64,000 bases of DNA, taken from contig UCLR01000007.1 in the NCBI GenBank assembly GCA_900473415.1, forward strand, positions 62,001 to 126,000. The letters run 5' to 3'. Below are positions 52,802-60,994 of the stretch, piece by piece. The notes beneath the pieces were generated by a model. That model saw nothing but the letters and a program-made list of their open reading frames with translations. It was not told the DNA's origin and ran no database searches. Each line of letters begins with the position of its first letter. Within the stretch, counting starts at the first letter, position 1. Origin of the DNA: Hyphomicrobiales bacterium (GTDB lineage Bacteria > Pseudomonadota > Alphaproteobacteria > Rhizobiales > Beijerinckiaceae). The position numbers and the translations under genes are program-made.

Positions 52802-55138
52802 TCACGGCTCCATGATGTCGCGCATGAGGCCGTCGAGCGGACGGAAGGCGAAACGCACGCTCGACCGGCCGGGCGGGACAGTGACAGCCCGGAACAGCAC
52901 ATTGGCGCGCAGGAGATCGGTCGGCTGGCCGTTGACCTCGACGCGCCACCAGTGATGCCAGACGTCGTTGAGCACGAGATAGCCGCCGCGCGGCGCATCG
53001 ACCTCCAGCGTCACCGTGGTGGTGCCGTAGTCGCGGATGGCCACGGTGCCGGAGCCGGCCGGTCCGGTCGGGATCGGGGGTACGTCGCGATCGAGCAGCG
53101 CGGTCTGGCGCGGATCGAAGTTCTGCGGCCATTGGCCAGTCGTGAGGATCGCGTCGAAATCGACCTTCTCCGCCTGTGTCACCAGCAGTGCGCGCGGCAG
53201 GGCGCGCGGGTTCTCGTAGACATAGGCGTCGGCGGTGCGGGCGATCTGGCGCAGGTCGCCGGGCTTCAGCTTCGGGTCGATTTGCTCGACGGGCACGCCC
53301 GTCGCGATGAAGCGCAGGCCCAGCATGTCGGCCAGCAACGAGCGATAGCCCGGCATCAGGGCTGAGAAGGTCCGCTGGTCGGGCAGGGCGACATGGTCGC
53401 CCGCACCGGTCGCCTTCGTGTAGAGCCCGAGCCTGAGCGGGTTGTAGCCGAGCGTGTTGTCGAGCTGATGGACGAGGCTGGCATTCGGCCAGTGGAAGTC
53501 GATGCCGGCGAGCTCGATGCGGTCGCGCCGGTCGGGCGCGGCGGTGCGCGCGGTCTCGCGCTTCAGCAGGGCGATCGTCTCGTTGGTGCTGTCGCGGCGC
53601 AGCACGTCGTAGCGTTGTGGGGCAAGCGCGGTGGATTCGTTCGGACCGTTATTGACCGAGAGGTCCACGATCATCATCGCCGCCAGGACGATGGTCGCGG
53701 CGAGCCGTGATCCGCGCCGCGCCAGCCCATGCGCCGCGACCAGGGAACCAAGCACGAGGACGCCGCTGAGCAGCGTGACGATACCCGCCGAGATGGCGAC
53801 CGGCACGCGCCCGATCGTCCAGGCGAGCCAGCCGGCGAGGCCGAAGAGACCGGCGAAGATCAATACCTCGACGGCGATCTGCCACCGGCGGCCCCTTGGA
53901 GCGGCGCCCGACATGACGAGATGCGTGAGGTAGCCGCCGATGAGCGAGAGCAGTGCTCCGAGAATGAAGAGCGCGTCGGCCGGGCGACGGTAGAAGTTCA
54001 CACCGGGCAACTCGAAGAGCAGCCGGAAACCCGGCGTGTAGCGGCCGAGCGCATAGACGAGCACGATCAGGGCGGTGACGGTGAGCGCCACGATCTCGCG
54101 CCGCCAGAGCCCCCCGCGCACCAGCCCCACGGTCAGAATCAGCCCCATCGGCAGCAGCCCGAGATAGAGCTGGCTCATGTTGCGGGCGAGGTAGAGGTCG
54201 AGCGGGCCGAAGTGCGCCTCCCAGGCCGGGCTCGGCGCGCCCCAGAAATTCGCGAGCGGCCCGGCCGCGCCATAGAGATTGGCGATGAGCCCGGTGAGCA
54301 GGGCTGCGGGGTGCAGCGAGCCCTTTCCGGCGCCGGCGAGGTCGATGACGGGTCGGTTCGATTCCTGCGCGATGAAGGCCGTCAGCACGATCGGCACCGT
54401 GGCGACGAGAATTGCACCGAGCGTGCCCGCCATGAGTGGCAGCAGGCTGCTGCGGATCGCGCGCCAGGGGCTTCGCGCCATCAGGATCGCTGCGAGCACG
54501 AGGAACGCCAGCACGTAGACGCCGATCAGTGCCACCTGATCGCGCCCCAGCACCATGAAGCCGGAGACGATGCCGGCGGCGAAGCCATAGAAGACCGAGC
54601 CGCGCTCCAGCGCGCGGGAGAGGAGGAAGAGCGTCACCGCGAAATAGCCGAGGCTCAGCACCTGCCCGACATGCTGGATGCGCCAGGCTGCGGCCGCGCC
54701 GAAAGCGAAGGACAAAGCCGCGACGACGGCTCCGGCCGGATGCCAGCCGCGGTCACGGAAGACGAGGACGAAAGACAGGGCCCCGACGAGCAGCGTGCCG
54801 AGCACGGCACCGTCGCTCCAGCGGAAGTCGGGGATAGGGTTGAGCGCCGCGATCAACGCGAAGGGCGGCGAGAAGATCAGCGATTGCGGATCAGCGATCT
54901 GTGGCGAGCCGGAAAAGACGTAAGGCGTCCAGAAGGGCGAGAGGCCCTTGTGCCAGGCATCGGCCAGGAACTGGAGCTGCGGGTGGAAATGCGCCTTGGC
55001 GTCCCAGGGAATGGTGACGGCGCCCGAGAGCCAGGGCCAGGACAAAGCCAGCCAGCCGAGCGTGACGATTAGAAAGGTGCTGGCCAGCGGCCAGCGCTTC
55101 GGATGAGCGTCGGGAAGGGCGGCTTCGGCCTCCGGCAT
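52802..55138 (-). CDS. Large polytopic membrane protein, YfhO/GT-C-like
   Basis: A 778-residue protein with about 13 transmembrane helices in the first 480 residues and a C-terminal extracytoplasmic domain of about 280 residues ending in a beta-rich fold (GYLVLNDVWHHWWRVEVNGQP). The first loop has IPWDAKAHFHPQLQFLADAWHKGLSPFWTPYVFSGSPQIADPQSLIFSPPF, the acidic loop seen in YfhO-like and GT-C glycosyltransferase-like proteins, which use polyprenyl-linked sugars to decorate cell-surface polymers. It follows ribA on the same strand by 37 bases. The acceptor and donor are unknown. Confidence 0.75.
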   Translation of the reverse strand: MPEAEAALPDAHPKRWPLASTFLIVTLGWLALSWPWLSGAVTIPWDAKAHFHPQLQFLADAWHKGLSPFWTPYVFSGSPQIADPQSLIFSPPFALIAALNPIPDFRWSDGAVLGTLLVGALSFVLVFRDRGWHPAGAVVAALSFAFGAAAAWRIQHVGQVLSLGYFAVTLFLLSRALERGSVFYGFAAGIVSGFMVLGRDQVALIGVYVLAFLVLAAILMARSPWRAIRSSLLPLMAGTLGAILVATVPIVLTAFIAQESNRPVIDLAGAGKGSLHPAALLTGLIANLYGAAGPLANFWGAPSPAWEAHFGPLDLYLARNMSQLYLGLLPMGLILTVGLVRGGLWRREIVALTVTALIVLVYALGRYTPGFRLLFELPGVNFYRRPADALFILGALLSLIGGYLTHLVMSGAAPRGRRWQIAVEVLIFAGLFGLAGWLAWTIGRVPVAISAGIVTLLSGVLVLGSLVAAHGLARRGSRLAATIVLAAMMIVDLSVNNGPNESTALAPQRYDVLRRDSTNETIALLKRETARTAAPDRRDRIELAGIDFHWPNASLVHQLDNTLGYNPLRLGLYTKATGAGDHVALPDQRTFSALMPGYRSLLADMLGLRFIATGVPVEQIDPKLKPGDLRQIARTADAYVYENPRALPRALLVTQAEKVDFDAILTTGQWPQNFDPRQTALLDRDVPPIPTGPAGSGTVAIRDYGTTTVTLEVDAPRGGYLVLNDVWHHWWRVEVNGQPTDLLRANVLFRAVTVPPGRSSVRFAFRPLDGLMRDIMEP

Positions 55139-55175
55139 CAGCCTGGCCTGATCGGGACCGCGCCCATGACAGACG

Positions 55176-56303
55176 CTAGTCCTTCGGTGCGGCGCGCGCC
55201 ATCAGCGCGTCCATGTCGATGAAGTGGCCGGCGCGGTCGCGCTTCGAGGCGAGGTAGCGGACATTGTGGGCGGTCGGCCGGCCGAGCACGCGCTGGCTCG
55301 CCGCGACCTCGAGCCCCGCCGCCTCGATCGCTCCGATCTTCTGCGGGTTGTTGGTCAGCGCCACCACGCGCGTGACGCCGAGCTGCTTCAGCATCGTCGC
55401 CGCGAAGTCGAAATGGCGCTGGTCGAGATCGAAGCCGAGCACCTCGTCGGCGTCATAAGTGTCCCAGCCCTGGCTCTGCAGCTTGTAGGCGCGCATCTTG
55501 TTGGCGATGCCGTTGCCGCGACCTTCCTGGTCCAGATAGAGCAGGACGCCGCCATCGTTTTCGGCCATCCATTGCACGGTTTCGCGCAATTGGTCCCCGC
55601 AGTCGCACTTAAGCGAGCCGAAGAGATCGCCGGTCAGGCAGGCGGAATGCAGGCGCACCGGCACGGCCGCCGCCAGATCCGGCTTGCCGACGATGATCGC
55701 GACCTGGTCGCGCAGCCCTTCGCCGCCGCGGAAGACGACGAACTCCGTCTCCGGTGCGCCTTCCAGCGGCACCGGCGCGCGGCCGACGATATGGAGCGAG
55801 GCGGCCTGCTCGGCGCGGTAGCCGCCGATGGCCGTGATCCCGACCTCGATCAGGGGCTCGCCGGCAATCTCGGCGGCGTCGACCGGCACGAGGATGGCAG
55901 CGGGCAGGACGAGCGAGAGCCGCGCCAGCTCCAGAGCCGCCTCATCGAGCGCAGAGGCCGGAGCGACCGGCGCGTCCATGCGGCTGTCGAGCTTGAGGGC
56001 GAGCGTCTCGATGCGGTCGAGATCGATTGCGGGCAGCACGAAGATGCCGGCTTCGCTGCGCGCCTTGGCGCCGAGGCGGCGCAGGCGCGGGGCGCTGAGG
56101 ACGAGATGGCCGTTGCCGCGCGCGAGATGATCGAGCCGCTGCGCCAGGTTCGCGTCGGCGAGCTCCGCCGAGACGGCCAGCGCCAGCGCCTCCCCGTCCC
56201 GCAGCAGGACCGGCCGGCCAGCCCGAAACTCGGCGATCGCCCGGTCAACCTTCACCAGAGCGGTTTCCAGGGCAGGGCCGAAGAGCGTACGCGACTCAGG
56301 CAT
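55176..56303 (-). CDS. ribA: GTP cyclohydrolase II with a degenerate RibB-like N-terminal domain
   Basis: Opens GTP to the diaminopyrimidine that starts riboflavin synthesis. The C-terminal half (about 185-365) is a normal GCH-II: zinc cysteines C222, C233 and C235 (SACLTGDLFGSLKCDCGDQ), LLYLDQEGRGNGIANKMRAYKLQ and VVALTNNPQKIGAIEAAGLEV. The N-terminal 175 residues resemble RibB in order (AIAEFRAGRPVLLRDGEALAL) but lack the acidic DDEDREN motif of 3,4-dihydroxy-2-butanone-4-phosphate synthase, so that activity is probably lost. I use ATG 56303. No FMN riboswitch is visible in the 262-base leader. Confidence 0.92.
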   Translation of the reverse strand: MPESRTLFGPALETALVKVDRAIAEFRAGRPVLLRDGEALALAVSAELADANLAQRLDHLARGNGHLVLSAPRLRRLGAKARSEAGIFVLPAIDLDRIETLALKLDSRMDAPVAPASALDEAALELARLSLVLPAAILVPVDAAEIAGEPLIEVGITAIGGYRAEQAASLHIVGRAPVPLEGAPETEFVVFRGGEGLRDQVAIIVGKPDLAAAVPVRLHSACLTGDLFGSLKCDCGDQLRETVQWMAENDGGVLLYLDQEGRGNGIANKMRAYKLQSQGWDTYDADEVLGFDLDQRHFDFAATMLKQLGVTRVVALTNNPQKIGAIEAAGLEVAASQRVLGRPTAHNVRYLASKRDRAGHFIDMDALMARAAPKD

Positions 56304-56565
56304 CGAAAGTCCGTCAGATTGGGCCGGAGGGAGCGGCCGGGGGAGCATCGGGGGCACCATCGAACAAACGATATAGGCGTTCTGGACCCGCCCTGCCAGC
56401 AACGCCCTGCTCCGATGCCGGTTCCGTTATCAGAAAAGCGGCGAACAGGTGAATAGTCGCCGCTGTTTAGAAGGGCCATTCGCCATTCGCTGTCAGCATA
56501 GTAAACTTCGCTCCGTGAGCATGAGATGAATGCCTTTCCCGACGGCGGACAAAGGAGATGTCCCT

Positions 56566-57129
56566 GTGTCGAAGGAGATCACGCCCGGCAGCCCTTACAG
56601 CCCCGTTGCCCGCACCCTGCACTGGATCACGGTGGTCGTCGTCTTCGGGATGATCCCGGTCGGCCTAACGATGAGCTACCGCGGCAACGTGCTCGACCTG
56701 TGGGACGGGCTGACCAATACGCTCTACAGCAGCCACAAGCTTTTGGGTTTCCTGCTGTTATGGCTGACGGCGGGGCGGCTCGCCTATCGCCTTCTGCACG
56801 GCGCTCCGCCCGATGTGCCGACGCTGGCGTGGTGGGAGAAGGCGGCGTCGCACGTCGTCCACTGGCTGCTCTACGGCCTCTTGCTGGTGGTGCCGATGCT
56901 GGGCTGGATCGGCGTGTCGCTGTTTCCGGCGCTCGATATCTTCGGCCTGTTCAATCTGCCGGCGCTGGCGAAGCCCGATGAGGAGGCCGCCAAGCGCGTA
57001 CTCGGCATCCACGGCAAGCTTGCGCTGACGCTGGGCGCGCTTGCGATATTGCATATCGCCGCGGCGCTGTATCACCGCCTCATCCGGCGGGACGGTGTCA
57101 TGCGCCGGATGTGGCCGGGGCTCGGCTAG
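56566..57129 (+). CDS. Cytochrome b561 family protein
   Basis: A 187-residue diheme membrane cytochrome with four helices that passes electrons from the quinone pool or to superoxide. It starts with YSPVARTLHWITVVVVFGMIPVGLTM, whose histidine is a heme ligand; SSHKLLGFLLLWLTAGRLAYRL, SHVVHWLLYGLLLVVPMLGW and GIHGKLALTLGALAILHIAAALYH give further ligand histidines. I choose GTG 56566 because AAAGGAG precedes it at good distance; an upstream ATG 56530 would place that site inside the gene. It is convergent with the minus-strand pterin-like operon. Confidence 0.88.
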   Translation: MSKEITPGSPYSPVARTLHWITVVVVFGMIPVGLTMSYRGNVLDLWDGLTNTLYSSHKLLGFLLLWLTAGRLAYRLLHGAPPDVPTLAWWEKAASHVVHWLLYGLLLVVPMLGWIGVSLFPALDIFGLFNLPALAKPDEEAAKRVLGIHGKLALTLGALAILHIAAALYHRLIRRDGVMRRMWPGLG

Positions 57130-57137
57130 CGACCGGG

Positions 57138-57977
57138 TCAGACCGGCCGCGCCCAGAGGTCCTGATGGCCGATGCGGGCGGATTGCGCCGTCCGGCGGGC
57201 GGCCAGCCATTCGCCCAGGGCGGCGGGCTCGATCCGTCCGGTCTCGCCGACCGCGCCTGCGGTGCCTTCGGCCAGCGCTGCGCGCAGCTCGGGATGGCGC
57301 TCGTCGAGCACCCAACTGCTGTCGCCCGTCGAGACGGCAAAGCCCGATTTGCGGAAGGCTTCCGCCATGAGCTCGCAGGCGTCGGGGCCGGTGGCAGGGC
57401 CGAAGCCCTTGTCGCCGCGTTGATGATCGGCGAAGGCGGCTGCAATGCCGGCATCGGCCGGGTGAGCCGGCAGCCATTCCTCACGGCCGTCGCAGGTGAG
57501 CACGGAATAGAGCGGCAGATGCTGGCTTGCCAGCGCCGCGACGAAGCGCTCGAGCCAGCGCTTCGAGGCGAGGTCGAACAGGGCGGCGGCCGTGACGAGG
57601 TCGGGCTGCCAGCCCAGTACCCATTCGAGATCCTTGTCGAGATCGACCCGGCGGGTGTCGACCGTGATCGTCTTGCCGCCCTTGGCGAGGACGAGTTCCT
57701 CGCCCTGCTCTCGAGCTTCGTCCGCCCAGCCCATCAGGCGCTGGCGCGCGGCGGCAAGCAGCGCCGCATCATGGTCGATGAGAGTCCAGTGCTGCCGGTC
57801 CGGCAGGGCGGCGTGGGCGGCGCGCAGGTTAGAACCAGTGCCGCTGCCCAGATCGAGCACGGAGAGCGACGGCTTCTCGGCGAAATAGGCGCCGACCGCG
57901 GCCAGGACTCCCGGATTGCGCGCGGCTTGGTCCGCCGGCTCGCGCAGCGCCAGCCATTCCTGAGAGAAACCTGCCAT
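57138..57977 (-). CDS. Class I SAM-dependent methyltransferase (last gene of the pterin-like operon)
   Basis: A 279-residue methyltransferase. The SAM site is LSVLDLGSGTGSNLRAAHAAL near residues 38-58, with WTLIDHDAALLAAARQRL as the following acidic strand. The central part, VDTRRVDLDKDLEWVLGWQPDLVTAAALFDLASKRWLERFVAALA, differs from common quinone or lipid methyltransferases. It overlaps the glycosyltransferase stop by one base (TGATG), so they are co-expressed. The substrate is presumably the product of the operon; it is unknown. ATG 57977 is chosen from this coupling. Confidence 0.85.
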   Translation of the reverse strand: MAGFSQEWLALREPADQAARNPGVLAAVGAYFAEKPSLSVLDLGSGTGSNLRAAHAALPDRQHWTLIDHDAALLAAARQRLMGWADEAREQGEELVLAKGGKTITVDTRRVDLDKDLEWVLGWQPDLVTAAALFDLASKRWLERFVAALASQHLPLYSVLTCDGREEWLPAHPADAGIAAAFADHQRGDKGFGPATGPDACELMAEAFRKSGFAVSTGDSSWVLDERHPELRAALAEGTAGAVGETGRIEPAALGEWLAARRTAQSARIGHQDLWARPV

Positions 57978-59038
57978 CACCCTACCTTTTGGCTGCCGCT
58001 GCGCAGGCAGGCCTCCGCGACGATGCGTGCCGTGTCCTGCCAGCGCGGCAGGCTGCCGGATGCCGCCCATGCGGCCTCCGCGCGTGCCTGACGCTCGGCG
58101 GGCGCATCAATCAGCCTTGCCAGCGCCTTGGCAAGTGCCGCAGCGTCGCCGGGCGCCACCTTGAGGGCAGCCGTGTCCGGCATCCTATCCGCGCCGGCGC
58201 CGGCCTGCGTGCAGACGACGGGCAGGCCGCGGGCGAGGGCCTCGGTCAGCACCATGCCGTAGCCTTCGAACAGGGAGGGCATGACGAAAAGATCGGCCTT
58301 TTCATAGAGTTCATCGAGTTTGCCCGGTGCGACGGCTCCGGCAAGCAAGATGCGGTCCGCAAGCCCTGCGGCCTCGATCCGGGCACCAAGCGCGGCGGCC
58401 GTCTCCGGGGCATGATCAGGCGAGCCGGCGATGGTGAGAAGCCAGTCGCGATCCGCGATGCCGAGGAGCGCGTCGATCAGCACGTCATAGCCCTTGCGGG
58501 GAATCAGCGACCCGACGGCAAGCAGCCGTAACGGACCCGCGCCGCCGCCCGCTGCGCGAGGGGCTGGATCGACGCCGGGCTCTGCCGTGACGATCCGATC
58601 GGCCGTGATGCCGAAATCCCCGGTCAGGATGGCGGCGGTCGAGGGGCTGCTCGCCACGATGCAGCGGGCATGGCCAAGCGCGGCGCGTTCACTCTGGCGC
58701 AGCGCCTCGGCCTGTTGCGGCGCGAGCCCGGTTTCGAGCGCCAGAGGATGGTGAACAAGAGCGACCAGACGGCCGGAGAAGGGAGCTGCGAGGGCCTCGG
58801 GAAAGGCGCCAAAGGCCAGTCCGTCGACCAGCAGGACGTCGCCCTGCGAGGTTGTGGCGAGAAGCTCTTCGGTGCGGGCGAGAGCGGCCTCGTCCGGGAA
58901 AGGAAAACCGCCCGGCAGCGCCAGATGCCGGGCCTCGATCCCCGCCTCGCGCCATTCGTGCAGCAGCCGGCGGTCGTAGCCATAGCCGCCGGTCGGCAGG
59001 TCGATGTCGCCGGGGATGGCGAAGACGATGGTGCTCAC
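57977..59038 (-). CDS. Glycosyltransferase family 4
   Basis: A 353-residue GT-B enzyme. The N-terminal domain begins VFAIPGDIDLPTGGYGYDRRLLHEWREAGIEARHLALPGGF, with the acceptor-side GGYGYDR loop. The C-terminal nucleotide-sugar domain has LLAVGSLIPRKGYDVLIDAL, LLAGAVAPGKLDELYEKADLFVMPSLFEGYGMVLTEALARGLPVV, including the E-x7-E motif of GT4. There is no signal peptide, so it acts in the cytoplasm. It overlaps the upstream PTPS-like gene by four bases (ATGA). Its place between a pterin-synthase homologue and a methyltransferase suggests that it glycosylates a small molecule. Confidence 0.88.
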   Translation of the reverse strand: MSTIVFAIPGDIDLPTGGYGYDRRLLHEWREAGIEARHLALPGGFPFPDEAALARTEELLATTSQGDVLLVDGLAFGAFPEALAAPFSGRLVALVHHPLALETGLAPQQAEALRQSERAALGHARCIVASSPSTAAILTGDFGITADRIVTAEPGVDPAPRAAGGGAGPLRLLAVGSLIPRKGYDVLIDALLGIADRDWLLTIAGSPDHAPETAAALGARIEAAGLADRILLAGAVAPGKLDELYEKADLFVMPSLFEGYGMVLTEALARGLPVVCTQAGAGADRMPDTAALKVAPGDAAALAKALARLIDAPAERQARAEAAWAASGSLPRWQDTARIVAEACLRSGSQKVG

Positions 59039-59436
59039 GCCAGGGCGCCCTCATAGTTGGCACGGGCGAGGTCGGTTTCGTGCAGCGTCACGCGGATGCG
59101 CGCGAGACCGTTGCCGTCCGCGCCGAGCGCGCCGGATTTCGCGGCTGCCGCCATCGCATCGAAGATGTGCTTGCAGAGGAATTCGGTGGTGGTTAGCTGG
59201 CCTGCAAATTGCGGCAGCGCGTCGAGATTCTGGTAGTTGAGCGGCTTCAGCGTCTGCGCCAGCACATCGAGCGCGGCGCCGATGTCGACGACGACATTGT
59301 GCCGGTTGAGCGTCTCTCGGAAGAAGGCGACATCGACCACGAAGGTCGCGCCGTGCATGTTCTGCGCCGGGCCGAAGAAGGGATCGGGCAGGGAATGGCC
59401 GATCATGATGCGGTCGCGGACTTCGACGCAGAACAT
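59035..59436 (-). CDS. 6-pyruvoyl-tetrahydropterin synthase-like protein (divergent QueD family)
   Basis: A 133-residue T-fold protein. The family outline is clear: VEVRDRIMIGHSL (first zinc histidine H14), MHGATFVVDV near 27-36, VVDIGAALDVLAQTLKPLNYQNLD, TTTEFLCKHIFDAM and the ending RVTLHETDLARANYE. In true PTPS and QueD the second motif is HGH; here it is H28-G-A, so one of the three zinc histidines is missing, and the catalytic cysteine is not apparent. It may act on a modified pterin or diaminopyrimidine, or be non-catalytic. It is within the DH-VOC-PTPS-GT4-MT operon. Confidence 0.82.
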   Translation of the reverse strand: MFCVEVRDRIMIGHSLPDPFFGPAQNMHGATFVVDVAFFRETLNRHNVVVDIGAALDVLAQTLKPLNYQNLDALPQFAGQLTTTEFLCKHIFDAMAAAAKSGALGADGNGLARIRVTLHETDLARANYEGALA

Positions 59437-59464
59437 GCGATCTCCTTGGCGATAGGCAGCCGTC

Positions 59465-59935
59465 TTATGTCATGGATTTTCGGCCGGCCGGCACGGGCCG
59501 CCGGCCGATCTGCTGCGAGAACCGCAACAGATAGCCGTCGGGATCCTGAACCAGGAATTGACGAACGCCGGCTTCCTCGGAGCCGGTCCTGTACCAGCGT
59601 TCCTCCGGGCCGAAGAACAGAGGCCAGTTCGCCTTCGCCAGGGCCGACATCAGCAGATCGACGTCCGAAACCTCAATCTCGAAGTTGATGCCGCGACCAA
59701 AGGGCCGTTCCAGCGGGCCGGTGTCCCATATCCGCGCCCGCTCGGCAGGTCCTGCGCCATGTGTCTCGAGCATGAACTCCACGCCGTCGCGAACAATGCG
59801 CGCAAAGCCATCCTCGGGCCGGTCATAGAGGATCTCGAATTGCAGGATGTCTCGCCAGAAGCGCAGGCTCGTCGCGAGATCGGAGACATTGAGCTCTGGA
59901 ATGAGCTTCGGGTGGGGCGCTTCGGCTGCGGTCAT
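59465..59935 (-). CDS. VOC (glyoxalase/bleomycin-resistance) superfamily protein
   Basis: A 156-residue protein with paired beta-alpha-beta-beta-beta modules: IPELNVSDLATSLRFWRDILQFEILYDRPEDGFARIVRDGVEFMLE in the first and FEIEVSDVDLLMSALAKANWPLFF, then RQFLVQDPDGYLLRFSQ in the second. Such proteins are metal-dependent isomerases or dioxygenases, or bind and sequester antibiotics. It overlaps the dehydrogenase stop by four bases and precedes the PTPS-like gene by 28 bases, so it is inside the operon. Whether it is a pathway enzyme or a self-protection protein cannot be decided. Confidence 0.8.
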   Translation of the reverse strand: MTAAEAPHPKLIPELNVSDLATSLRFWRDILQFEILYDRPEDGFARIVRDGVEFMLETHGAGPAERARIWDTGPLERPFGRGINFEIEVSDVDLLMSALAKANWPLFFGPEERWYRTGSEEAGVRQFLVQDPDGYLLRFSQQIGRRPVPAGRKSMT

Positions 59936-60957
59936 GGGGCGGCTTCGTAGCGGATTGCGGCCGTCAAACCGGAAAAGCGGCTTCCGAACAGTTTCGGAAG
60001 CTGCGTGGGTGTATCGCGGAAGGCGATCTCGTCAGTGATCAAGGCGTCGAGCCGGTCATCGGCGAGGAGCGCCATGGCGGCCTCCGCCCGGCGGGCATGG
60101 CTCCAGCGCGCCCGGCGCGAGCCGGCGACCATCGCGACCTGCGAGGAAACGAGCTGGAGGCGGCGGACGTGGAAGGCGCCCCCCAGCGCGGCAGGAACCG
60201 TGCCCTCGCCATACCAGCTCAGCTCGACGATGCGCGCCTCGGGGCCCGCCGCGGCGATGGCGGTAGCGAGCCCAGCCGGCGTGGCGCTGGTGTGGAAGAC
60301 GAGATCGGCATCCTGCGGCGCGGCTTCCGGCAGCGCGAAGGCGAAACCCAGCGTCGCGGCGAGGGCGGCGCGGCCGGGCTCGATGTCGATCAGCGTCACC
60401 TCGGCGCCGGGCAGCCGCGCCGCGAGCCAGGCGACGAGCAGGCCGAGGACGCCACCGCCGACCACGACGATGCGATCTGCCGGGCCGGAGCCCGCGTCCC
60501 AATGGGCGTTCAGCGCCGTCTCCATATTGGCGGCGAGGATGGCGCGCCGGGTCGGAACCGCATCGGGCACCAGCGTCAGGCATTGGCGCGGGGCGACAAA
60601 GCGGTCCTGATGCGGGTGCAGGCAGAAGACGGTGCGACCGCGCATCTCCGCCGGTCCCTCATCGACGCGACCGACCGCGCAGTAGCCGTACTTGACCGGG
60701 AAAGGAAAGCTGCCCTCCTGGAAGGGCGCGCACATGCGCTCATGCTCGCAGGCCGGCACCCGACCCTCGAAGACGAGCCGCTCCGTGCCGCGGCTCACGC
60801 CGCTCCACAATGTCGTGATCAGGCAGTCCTCCGGCCCCGCTTCCGGCAGCAAAACCGCATTCAGGCGGCATTCACGGGGGGCCATGTACCAAAGGGCAAG
60901 AGCTTTGGCCCTTGCGTTACCCTTGGTTGCCGGCTTTAGCTCCCGCGCCATCTCCAT
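59932..60957 (-). CDS. MDR-superfamily dehydrogenase (zinc-alcohol-dehydrogenase-like, BchC-type start)
   Basis: A 341-residue medium-chain dehydrogenase/reductase. The N-terminal catalytic domain has DCLITTLWSGVSRGTERLVFEGRVP, resembling BchC and related enzymes, in which the usual zinc cysteine is replaced by serine. FPFPVKYGYCAVGRVDEG and GRTVFCLHPHQDRFV follow. The Rossmann domain has RIVVVGGGVLGLLVAWLAARLPGAEVTLIDIEPGR. It probably oxidises or reduces a hydroxyl or keto group using NAD(P)H. The start is at 60957 or 60951 (MEMARELK). It is the first gene of the five-gene operon and its start lies only 37 bases from the divergent mdoH-like start. Confidence 0.82.
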   Translation of the reverse strand: MEMARELKPATKGNARAKALALWYMAPRECRLNAVLLPEAGPEDCLITTLWSGVSRGTERLVFEGRVPACEHERMCAPFQEGSFPFPVKYGYCAVGRVDEGPAEMRGRTVFCLHPHQDRFVAPRQCLTLVPDAVPTRRAILAANMETALNAHWDAGSGPADRIVVVGGGVLGLLVAWLAARLPGAEVTLIDIEPGRAALAATLGFAFALPEAAPQDADLVFHTSATPAGLATAIAAAGPEARIVELSWYGEGTVPAALGGAFHVRRLQLVSSQVAMVAGSRRARWSHARRAEAAMALLADDRLDALITDEIAFRDTPTQLPKLFGSRFSGLTAAIRYEAAP

Positions 60958-60994
60958 CCGACCCCGTTCGTCCGAGCCTGCCTGCCGCCGCTCC

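Noticed and set aside
53729..55072. 447-codon frame antisense to the YfhO-like gene
   Set aside because: Highly charged composition with no hydrophobic core or motif, a mirror of membrane helices on the other strand.
56304..56565. FMN riboswitch ahead of ribA
   Set aside because: None of the conserved RFN-element segments could be recognised on either strand.
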